DNA from: Pezizomycotina sp. ARF18
Lineage: Eukaryota > Ascomycota
Length of the DNA: 64,000 nucleotides
Direction of reading: 5' to 3'
Assembly: GCA_002224055.1 (NCBI GenBank)
Contig: AZLU01000046.1
Location: forward strand, 124,001 to 188,000
Shown here: piece by piece, positions 50,914 to 62,000 of the stretch
How positions within the stretch are numbered: position 1 is the stretch's first letter
How the letters are laid out: each line of letters opens with the position of its first letter
The notes under the pieces: model-generated
Seen by the model: the letters and a program-made list of their open reading frames with translations, nothing else
Told to the model about the DNA's origin: nothing
Databases searched by the model: none
Translations under genes and position numbers: made by a program

Positions 50914-51199
50914 AAAGCTATGCTTTATAAGGGGAAGAGGAAGAGGTCGGGTTTTATTGAAAAGACTTCACTTCTTTGTATAAACACATTGAAAAAACAT
51001 TCCATTCGCTTTCTACTTCGTTATTTGTATTATTACATAGCATTCCTTTTACTCCGTTATGTTTTACAAATTTGTGCGGTTGCGAAATGGTGTCAACGAA
51101 TATCACGAGTTTACTTTTTTTCAATTAGCGATTATTTTTTAATTTATATTTATTTTCAATCTCACTATTTATACAAAAACAGAAACTTTCGAGATTGTT
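50914..51199. other. Channel gene 3' flank
   Basis: T-rich 3' UTR-like DNA joining directly to the satellite array. No gene is seen. Confidence 0.4.
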
Positions 51200-52448
51200 A
51201 TATATCTCGGTGTTTTTTTTTTTCTTCTTCTTTTTTTAGTGTTTACGTTTCTACTCATATCCCGTCAAACTCCTTTCTCTTCATGATATTACTTGATATC
51301 CAACGTCTTGTCCTGCTGTTTTATCTTTTTTCCTCCTACGCCACCGATTATATCTCGAGTGTTTTCCTATTCTCTCGAAAGCTATGATTGCTTGAATCGT
51401 ACTTGTTTTCTTCCTTTTTTTTCTTTTTTTTTTCTCTTCTTTTGTTTATCAGTCCGGAGGAGCTGGTTTTCTCGCTTTTATCCTTCTGTCGTCTTCGATC
51501 TGAGTATATGTATCTCTAGCCCCCCTCTTCCTTTCTGATAAGGTGTTCTTCAGTATACGCCGAAGAAGAACACGTTTACGTTTCTATATGTCATATACTG
51601 CAGTGTAGTGTAGTGCAAAATCTGAGAAGAATAAAAAGTTGAAAAATGAAAATGTCCTTCGCGCTTCTTTTATCGAGTCATATTTTTCTGCTTGTAGTTG
51701 TGGGTGTAGTATCGTACGTCTTCCGACCAGTCGGGGTGAGATGAAGGCACCATATCGGCTCGCCATGGCTCTTTGAAATGGGGTGTTTTATGAACCTTCG
51801 AGGGCCAGATTGGATTTTATGAACGGCCTCGGATTCAGGAGTGATTATACGTCGCCCTTTTTCCTGAAACGCTGCGTTGTTCTCGTGTCTTCTTTATCAT
51901 AACGGAGGGTACGGGCGGTTTCTTACTTTATCTCATGCTCTTCTTTGCCTTGTCCATTGAAATATCAGGGTGCCTCGCTTGTCTCTGTTTTTAACTTTTT
52001 TTTTTTTTTTTTTTTTTTTTGTCTCCTCACCTTTTTCGGCGTTATACCACGAAGGGGAAAGAATCTGGTTGTGATATTGCTGTTGTAGCCTTTTAACTAA
52101 CTATATGAGATACTTTAATACGTGAATGAGCGTTGGAAATTAGTATCACGGACCGCCGGAGTGCTCAAGTTCGTCTAATGACTTTTTTTTTCGAAGTAGA
52201 GTAAGTATCTTGAGTGTCTCCTTTTACGGAGGGATTATAAGCCGTTGGTGCCGAGCGAAATTAGTTATACTTATAATGGCTGAGAGTAGTTTCTACTATC
52301 TTCCTTTCTCCAAAGCATTTTGCTGTTTTTCGTGTCTTCTTTCGGCACTTCACTTTCCTCGTTATGACTTAGTATCAGTCAAGAGATTGACGATAGCTTT
52401 TTTTTTTCTTTTTATATAAGTATCGGTGTGGTGATGTATCCAATGTTT

Positions 52449-52480
<32 letters not shown>

Positions 52481-55400
52481 CTATGGGAATTAAAGAGCAT
52501 GAGGGCGTTTATGGTATTGTTGTGGTGCCCATTGGTTTTATTTACGTAGGGCTTTTAGCATGTCATGGTCTTCGCTTTGGTCGGTTTAATGGTTATATGT
52601 TAGGACTACTTTTGCATAGTTCTTGTTTAGACGGGTTACGTTCGACTTGCGGTAGATTGTTTTTTTTTTTTTGCCTATCAAGCGTGTTCGCTCAAGAACG
52701 TCTAAGATTTTATAAACGGTTTCCGTCATCGTGGAAAAGTTTTATATATTACGTACAACTGAAGCTGGTGGGAAGGGGTTTACTATCGTCCTTCTCAAAA
52801 GCGTGTGTTTGATTCGTCTCTTATTTTACAGCGTCGGAAGGGTTTCTCCTTTTATAACTGCCTCGTCAAGTTGAGATGTATCAGTCGGGTCATTGTATCT
52901 TCGCTTTACTCTCCAGCTTTTTCTATTTTTTTTTTTTTTCTGATATACTCGCTCAAGACGAAAAGTATGCGTATAGCATGTGGTTTAATTAACTATGGGA
53001 TGTACAGATAAAACTGAAATGATCGATATGTCGCTCGAGGTTTCTGCTTTCTTTCTTTCTTTTTCTTCTTTCTTTCTTTTGAACACTGTAAGTTTTAGCA
53101 TCAAAGACGGGGTGTGGGTTGAGTGGAGCTATCATGTCAATGTTTGTCTCTCGACGTGACACCTGGTGACCTAAAACCAATCGAAGTCGTAGAAGGTTAT
53201 CCGCTTTTTCTCCGACAAAGCTATGCCACCCTTAGCCCCCTCCTCCCCCAACATTATCGCGTGGATGGGCATAAGCTGGTTTTCTCACCTTATACTTCGC
53301 TTCGCTGTTCTTTGCAGTTTTAAGTATTAATCGGGATCCTTTTATAGTCTCCCACCCCCTTTTTTTGGTCTACACTTTTCTCGCTCACAGGTGGAAAGAG
53401 TATCGGATCGATGTAGATGTGAATGCGATTGTATCTTACGAGGAGGCCTAAGGTACATGAGTATGGAATCAGGTATACGGCCTCGCGTCATCAAGCGGTT
53501 TTCTTTATTGTGGGCTTTTAGTGTCGGGCGGCCTTCAAGATGATTTGAGTAGGACTATAATTTGTAGATCTGGTGTTGTTTGGGGTTTTGTCGATTTATA
53601 CAGCGCGATTGCCAGTGTCTATTGAAAGTATCTGACGATACAAAAATTAATACACGCGAGTTGAGCGTTGTGGAAAAGTCTATGTTTGGCTTTTGTTCAA
53701 GTCACTTGTTTTGAGAGTGGTTCTGCTATCATGATCACCTCCGCTTCGAAAAAAGCTGTTGTCGTCGTTCTCGTCTCCTCTTCAGGTTGTTGCTGCTAGG
53801 AGCGGTGTCTCCCCTTTTTATCTTCCTATTTACTTTTTGTTTCTTAATATCCTCGTACTCCTCTGCCCCTTCCTTTCTTTACTTACGCGCGAAGTATCAG
53901 CGTGGTAGGCTTATCCAATATTGTTTTTAGAAAACCAGGGGAAACAGCAGCATGGGGGCGTCATGTGTTGTTGGCGTCGTCCACTGATTTCCGGTACTGC
54001 GGGGACTTTTAGCATGTCATGTATCCGCTTCGATTGGGGTAGGATTACTTATGCATCGTTCTTTCGCGACGGGGTTACGTCGATTTGTACAGCGTGGTTG
54101 TCTATGGGACGTGGAGGTCTGAAGATTAAAACCTATACACACGGGGTGAAGGTCGTGGGAAAGTCTACGTTTAGTTTCGTTCAAGTCGCTTGTTCTGAGA
54201 GTGGTTCTGCTATTGTGATAACCTTCGATCGAAAAGAGCTGTTATCGTCGTTTTCGTCTCTTGTTTTATCGCAGGCGTAAACGCATGACTCGTTTTTTTT
54301 TACATTCACGTTTTGATTTTCTTTGCTTGGTATTAGATACCTCGTCTTCCTCCGGCTTCCCTTTTTTTTTTTCGTTTTCATGTATACGCTCACGGCATCG
54401 CCGGTGTGGCGATTTAGTTTAGCTATGAGAAATACACGAGCTTTGAGATCGGATATATAGCGTTGGGTCGTCGAGCGATTTTTCTTTTACCGTGGGTTTT
54501 ATTGTCGAACGCGGCGAAGATTGTGTTCAGAATTGGGGCTTTCTTCAGTGCGTTTGTCGATTTGTGCATGTTGGTTTGTCCGACGTACTGCTCGGCTGGT
54601 CCAAATCCATACTCGAGGTGGTAAGTCATTGTGGAAAGCATAAATCCTTGACGTTGGTAAGAAGTGGTTCTTACTATCGCTGCGTTTGCTCTTGTGTCTC
54701 GCTCGAAGGCATGTTCCGGCGTTTTATCTTTTTCCTCCCGTTGCTTAATCGATTTCGATATCGTTGTCCTCGTATGAGGCCTTTATTTTGATTTTATTGT
54801 CTTTTCCCTGGTATTCTTACGACACGCTAAGTATCATGTAGTGGAGTACGATGTACTTAGTTTTGGCTATGAGGTACAGATGAAACTGAAATGAGTAATA
54901 TGTCGCGGTTCTTTCAGGGATTTCTGTCTTCTTTTTTGGGTGCTGCGGATTATTAGTGTCAGGAGCAGCGTCGGGGTTTAAGTGGAGCTATTTGCCAATG
55001 TTGTCCATCGGACGTGCCGGTCTAATATTCAAACCCTATCGAGGGCGCTTGGGCATAGTAGAAGATTATATAGTCTGTAGTTGATTTGGATTTTAAGGTG
55101 ATTCTACGATATACACTTTAAATCTTTCCTCCCGCGAAGGTATACCGGCTTTGCCCTCCTTTTTATTATCGCGTAGAAGGGTATAATATGGCTTTCTCAC
55201 GTTTATACTCGCTTTGCTTCTCCTTTGCTAAGTCTAAGTACCAGTCAGAATCCTCGACGTACTTTTTCTTTTTTTTTTCTTCTATATATAGTTCTCTTGA
55301 CGTTCTCACGGACACGCTAAGTATCGGTGCAGCGAATTATTGTATTATTGAGCTATGCAAGTACAGGAGTGTTAAAATGAGAATATACGGTGGGTTGCTT

Positions 55401-58400
55401 GGTTGATGTTTCTTTACGGTGGGTTAGTATTGAACTCTGCGCGGCGAGTATTGGAGTACTATGCGTCGCTGCTTCTCCGCGCGACGGGTTACACCGAGTT
55501 TGGTAGATTGTTTTGTCTATCTAGGGTGCTGCTCAAGAAGGTCTAACTTTATAGAGTTCGTCGTTGTGGAAATTATATATTGATTGGCAGGACTGAAGTT
55601 TGGTCAGAGTGGCCTTAGTATCACCTTGCTCTTTGGGAATCAAAAAAGCTACGTTCGTTCTGTCTATTCATCCTTCTCGCAGCGTGATGCATGAGATAAA
55701 TCTCCCTTTTATCCTTCGTTTTCTTGTACTTGCTCTTGATATTGTCGTTTCCGTCTTGCCCCCCCCCCCTTTTTTTTTTTTCTTTTTTTTTATAACGTAC
55801 ACGGTGAAGGACCAGGGTAACAGAACCACCACGTAATTTTAGCTATAGAAAACACCGAGCATAAAAAGTCGAAAGGGCTTATGTTGCTGTGCTGCATCCG
55901 ATGAATTTCCTACAACTCCGCACGGTGATGGTCGAGTAGGATTATACACAGGATCTTCCTCGACGGGTTTACGCCGACTTGGGTAGAATTTTTTTTTGTC
56001 TATCCAGCATGCTCCTCCAAATATGTGAAACGTATGGACAGGGAGTTGTGTGTAATATAGGTTATCGTTGAGTTCGATGAGAGTGGTTTTACAATAAACC
56101 TTCCTACACGCAAAAGCTATGTTGGCCACACTAGTCCCCCACGCTTTACTTATAATTATTTCTCGCACAGGTGAACATGAGACTAGTTTTATACCTTTAC
56201 ATCTTCCTTCCTGTGCGTGTTCTTGATATCGTTATCCCGTCATTCCTCCTTTTCCTAGTCACGTACACGCTAAACTATCGTCGTAGTGGAGCTGCCACGT
56301 AGTTCAACTACGAGAAACACTGAGCATGAAAAGTCGAAAGGGCTTATGTTGCTGTGTGTAACCTGGTGATTTCTTTACAGTGGCCGCTTATTATCGGGAT
56401 CAGTGTTCGGCGAGGGTTGGAGTAGGACTATCACTTTGTCTTTTGTGGGTTTGTCGATTTATACCGAGTGCTTGTTTATTTAACGTACCGGCATGCAGAT
56501 CTGAAACGTATAAAAGGCGGAGTGGCATTGTGGATGGTAATACGGATTTTTTCTTGATTTTGGGCAAGAGTGGTTTTACTATTGCCTTTCTGTTCAAATA
56601 GTTATTGGTATCCTTCGTTGTTCACTTTTTCCTGTCGCAGAAAAACGCAGGTACTCGGAGCTAGAATCCCCCCCCCCCCAATGTTCACCGTATTTCTTTC
56701 CCAGTCTTGAATATCGTAGCCTTCGTTGTAGGCTTTTTCTTCTTGTTTTTCTTTTTTCTTTTCTTTTTCTTTTTCTCCCCCCTTTTTTCCTTTTTTCTTT
56801 ACATTTTCACGTAAGCGCTTAAGTATATGTATGTACGTTGTGTGGATGTACAATTTGGCTTTGCTATAGAGAGCACATGGGTATTGAAACGAGGTATACG
56901 TCGCTGTTGCGTGGTTGAGATATTTTCTTCAATATTATGAGCAGCAGCATCAATTCTGTCGTGGTGAGTTTAGTACGACTATCTTGAGCTGTCTCAGATA
57001 GGGTTGTTGATTTATGTATGTTATTTATGTATCTATCGTACTGCTCCGGAGATCTAAAAATCTATGAAGCACGGCCTAGCAGCATTGTGAAATTGAGTGT
57101 GGGTTCTTTTCGAGTATGGTTGAAGGGTGATTGTAATATCATCATTCCTTCGAGAAAGCTATTATCATCTTTGTTTCTTCTCTTTACTTATGTCTCGCAC
57201 AGGGGGCAGAAGACAGGATGCTCCCCTTTTTGACTTTTGCTTTATTCTACCACGTCCTAATACCATCGTTTGCGTCTTGGTCTATTTTTTTCTTGACGTA
57301 TACGCTCAAGAAGGATCCACGTTGAGGGTGTGAGATTTAGTTTAGCTATGATGAGGGCATAGGCAACGAAATAAGACATATATTGCGATGTGTCATCTGG
57401 TGATTTACTTTTACATTGGGTTCCACTATCGTATAAGGTTGAGTGGAACCATGTTGCCAGAATTTGTCCAGCAAACGTGACGACCTATGATCTAAAATTT
57501 ATACAACAGGGAGCTCGTGCGGAAAAGTCTATGCCAGGAAGCGGTCGACCTTGAATGAGAGTGGTTCTACTCTCAGCCTTTCCAGTTATCCTTGCTCACC
57601 TCTCCTTGACCGCGGATGAAGGTGTGGCTGGTTTGTCTCCTTTATCTTTCCGGTTTCTTTGCCGGATCGATCTCATTATCACAATCCTGGTGGTTTTCTG
57701 CCTTTCTTTCTTTTACCTCACGTGCACCCAAAGGAGTATCGCCCGGCGGACGTACAATGTCGTTTACTATAGAAGCTACGAAAACACAAAATCGAAATGA
57801 GATATAGGTCGCACTAATTTCGTCGAATGATTCTCTTTACAGTGGGCTATTAATGTCACGCTCGCATGGATAGGGGAGGAAGACTATCATGGTATCTTTT
57901 CATGAGTGTGCGGTTTCGTTGATTTGTGCAGTGGTTTACCCATTGAACGTGCGCCTGGAGATCCAAAAGCTATACAAGATGTGGCCGTTGCCGAAAATTT
58001 ATACTGGGATTGGTCGAGAGTGACTCTACGATCGTCTTTACCTTAAGATAGCTATTGCTATCCTCGCTCTGGTCCTTCCTCTACTTAAGTATCGCACGGG
58101 GGGCCGTAAGGCTAGTTTTCTACCTTTATCTTGTTCCTCGTTTACTAAGATATATATGAGTGTGGTCATATTTTCTCCTTCCTCTCACGTGCACGCTAAG
58201 AAGTATCGCTGTGATGGATGATACGATCTAGTTTAACTATGAGCAGCAATGTGAGCATTGGAATGAGGAACATCCTTTGTCGACATGCGAGCTGTGGTAT
58301 CAAATGAAACGGTCCTTGGAAAGGTTAGTGGGGAATATGTGACGACCAATTTTCGTTTATTGATTTATGCCTATACCGCAAAAAGATTCGAAATTTTTGT

Positions 58401-59640
58401 AGGTAAGCAGTGTCATTGAGAAAAGTCTATATCGGACATAGTCGATAGTGGTTGAATGATTCTTATTATCACCATTCTCTCGAAAAAAGAAAAAAAAGGC
58501 ACTCTTATCCTCGTTAGTTTCGCTTCTCTATCGCAGAGAATGTAGGATCGCAGGGACTGGCTTCTCCTATGCGCTTTCAGTAGCTCCTTCTGGGTCTTGA
58601 ATATCGTCATCTCCGTCGTGATAGCCCCTTTTTTCTCCCCTTTTTTTTTCACGAACACGCTAAAGAAGTATCGACATTTGATCTTAATTAATGTCGTTTA
58701 CGTATGAGAAGCAAGTGCATAAGCATTGAAATAAGATATATTGCATCTCGCGGTTGAGAGATTTTTCTTTTACAGTAGGATTTAATATGAGACCCCCGCA
58801 GCAAAGACTATGTAATCGCTATCTCCTCGCCTTGTTCGTTTACGAATGTTACGTCCTAAAGATTTCAAAACCTATGTAGACGAGCGGCGATATTGTGGAA
58901 AAGTCTATGTTGGGCTTCCGGTCGAGAGTGATTCTGCTATCGCATAGATCGATCGTCTCATTCAAAAGGGCACAAAATCATAGCCACTTCTTTATCGTGT
59001 AGCAGAAGCATGAAAGTAGGTTTCTCCCTTGTCATCGGCTTCCTTAGATTTCCCGGTTTAAATATCCCCGGTTCTCATTGTGATCTCGTTTTTAGCGTCT
59101 TTATTTGGAATTCACGCTGAAGAATATCCGGTCGCAGATGTGTAATGTAGTTTGGTTATGAGAAATACGGGAAGGCGAAAATGAGATATAGGCGTTCTTC
59201 CTTGTGCGTGTGTGCTCGAGCGTAAGGGAAAAGTAGAAGAAAGGGGAAGAGGGGAGGGGTTGCCTATTTTTTTCTTTTCCTTTTTTCTTAACGGCGTCAG
59301 TTTTAGAATATAAGAAGAACCCCTCCTGGTGTAACTAAGATTACGCCTGCCAATATAAGCACTATTTCGATTGTCCCGTCTATTTACGTACATTGCGTTT
59401 TTCTCGAAGGGGCAGCGTAAAAAATCCAATATCCACCAAGGGCAACGATGTCATCGCGGAAGGTCTATATGGGGGCGTTTCACTGTTACCGAATAGTTTA
59501 GCTTTAGAGATTTTGAGCTTTAGTATCGGAAGCCTATACTACATAGTTTGAGTAGAACTATGGGATGGCTTCTTTTTTCGATGTGTTAGTTGATTCGTGC
59601 AGTGCCAGTCTATCCGACCTGCCGTGCCGGTGCGAGACTC
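51200..59640 (+). repeat. Degenerate tandem satellite, unit about 480 bp, about 17 copies
   Basis: A head-to-tail array. Each unit repeats the same landmarks in order: ACACGCTAAGTATCG; TTTAGCTATGAGAA; GAAATGAGATATA; GTGGTTGAGATTTTTC with TTACAGTGGG; GGAGTAGGACTATC; TTGATTTATGCAG; GTACTGCTCGGAGATC with AAAACCTATAC; TGTGGAAAAGTCTATG; GAGAGTGGTTCTGCTATC; TCGAAAAAGCTATTG; TATCGCGCAGG; GGCTGGTTTTCTCC with TTTATC; CTTGATATCGTT; then a T-rich tract. The first landmark falls near 52,420, 52,946, 53,400, 53,900, 54,390, 54,828, 55,316, 55,800, 56,270, 56,815, 57,305, 57,725, 58,190, 58,660 and 59,112, giving steps of 420-545. The GGCTGGTTTTCTCC landmark at about 51,450 and 51,925 adds units on the left. 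Open frames in different units lie in different phases, so the array is not read as coding. The left end touches the channel gene's 3' flank. Confidence 0.85.
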
Positions 59641-62000
59641 AGATTTATGGACTCCGGCTCTAAGGTTTCGGTAATGATCACGTCTTTACCAACATGCATC
59701 TTATCCTCGCCCTTAGCGTCGCCGCGGATATTTGCGAGCTACGAAGAGCTTATGACCTTTACTGTAGGATAATCTATGTTGAGTCAAGGTTTCTTTCCAC
59801 CTAAGCTATGGTCTGCAATTCCACCTAGTGATGAAGAAATTATAAGTGGAGTTGAGATTCTCCGGTGGCGTCGCAGTGGAAGATTATGGCTGTACTTGAA
59901 TGCAGTTAAGAGCCACTTTCCTATCAGATCCGGCTGGTGCGTAGGTGTAGGTTATATTGCGTTCGCGTGAAGCAACGTAGTGTCCTTCTAGAAAATTTAT
60001 GTCAAACGTCGAAATCTTCACCTGGATTAAAGACTATCCATCCATGTTGTGACGAAACCATGACATTTCTTTCTATAATACTTATCCGTGAGGATGTATT
60101 CCTCTTTATCGCGAAGCATCTGGATCCTCGCGTCTTGAATGGGACTATACGTCCTTTTCCCCCATCTTGAATGAGTTGAATTGTTCCGCTCGGAGAATTT
60201 CTAGTATCGTGATCGGTTAAGGGTGAAGATCTAGGGCTTATGAAGGGTGCGAATTCACATAGGACACTTTATCGTTGAAGTAATCGTAGTCGTTTATAGC
60301 AAAGATTATCTTGTTCAACGAACTTTAGATGATAGTCAACGTCTTTTTTGCTTCCTTCTTTTGGCGACCGTTATGTGCTAGTTTGCTTTCGGCGCGATGA
60401 TTACGGGACAACGGTTTTGAGATGTAGTGAGGCTATCTTCTAAGCGATTACGTGGTTCTCGTGGTTTCTAGCATCAAATATGCCCCGCCGGGTGTATAAC
60501 TAGCAGTTGATGAACCGCCCAGCGTTCTGGTATAACGTTTATCGTCGGCGCGGGTGTATGGTTCGGTGTACGGTTACCTTGCAAGGCGTGTTGCCATGCC
60601 TTGGGAGCGTTTATGTGTGCGTTATCTAATATCACTTCGGCCCTAAAGCGAGGAGACTGTGTCCCGAGTCTTGCAACTTTGTTTGAATGTGTTCGGTCAT
60701 GGTTTGCATGTTTTTCGAGTGTGTTATCCGCGTTGTTCAGCTTAAGGATTTATGAGACCCGCGGTGTGGTTTACGAGAAGATTCCTGTGCTTCGATGGAA
60801 ATATAGATCTTTGGAGTGTGGATTATTTTCAGGGGCCACTTCCAAATTGAGAAGAAAAAGATTTTCGGCGATGTATAGAAGGCCTCTTTGCCGTAATTAA
60901 AAATGGCTCCCGCGGGCTGGAGTAGGACTATCTGCCCTTCGTGTTATTCGATGAGTCTAGTTGATTTGGCTAGAGAATTTCGAGTATTATATTCGACCAC
61001 TCAGGAGATTTATAAATGCGGGAGCTCCTTGTAGAAGTTGAAAGTTTATCATAGTGTGGTTGAATGATTCGAATGTAAATATTATCCCGCACGTCGTGTG
61101 ACAATGGATACGGGCGCTTTTTCACGCGTCGAGAAACACTCCCTTGATGCGCTTCTTCGAGATTGGTCTATTGATTTCGGTCAGAGTGTTTCTCGTATCA
61201 TACACGTCTTTGATGATCTGGGATTATGATTTTCGTAGTGGTGTTGCAGGATGTTTATCACTGGGTGAATAGATGTTTGAAGTACAAAATTATACAGCCT
61301 ATGCGGTAAGGCAACGTTGAACCTGTATTCCCTCTTCCTTTTTCTTCTCGATGATGCTATACGATGCCTTGGAGGCCGTTCGTTTCGAAACTCAATAGAG
61401 CGTTTTCCGTGGCTTGGAGTAGCTATGGGACAGAACTGCGTTGGGCTTTTTAGATGGGGTTTGAAATTGATTGGAGCGTTCCGCATCACATATGTTGGTG
61501 ACATTCGTGAGCTAGTATGAGCCCGTGCAAAGTCCGAATCGGCAAATGTTATCCATGATGTTGAAACGGTTGGTGCGGATGCAGATATCTGGAGTTCAGA
61601 TTATGCTGCGCCGCTGTATGTTTTGACATGAAACGAAACGAAAAGAAGGTTAACTGGTCGTGTTTATCTGTCAGGCGCCTTTTTCCAGGATTTCAGCTAG
61701 CAAGTCTGCTACAGCAGGGAGACGACCGTCAAGTACACTAAGCCTTGGACTTGCGGGCTGTTGGCATTATGCTTCCTGTTCAATCGCGGCGCAGAAGTCG
61801 TTCCGTTGCTTTTCAATTCTTCACTATACGACTTCGACCGCTTGCGTTCAATATTTGAGAAGCTACGGATAATAAGCACGCCATTGGCTCTATTTCTTTT
61901 GAAAATTTTATCAAAGCCAGGATAGATTACTAGTGCATGCACGAGAGTTGGAATGCTTATCTCTCCTGGTGATTTTTCTTTTCTTCTTTGCACTCGTTTA
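59641..62000 (+). repeat. Decayed continuation of the satellite
   Basis: Isolated landmarks of the same unit persist in the same orientation: TAATCTATGTTGAGTCAAGG (59,771), CTGGAGTAGGACTATC (60,916), TTGATTTGGCTAG (60,961) and GTGGTTGAATGATTC (61,058). CTTGGAGTAGCTATGG (61,413) fits more weakly. Spacing no longer keeps a clear period. Divergence rises away from 59.6 kb. Confidence 0.5.

Noticed and set aside
52483-54791. 100-120-codon frames inside the satellite
   Set aside because: They lie in different phases of the repeat unit and share no protein, so they are chance openings in T/G-rich repeat DNA.
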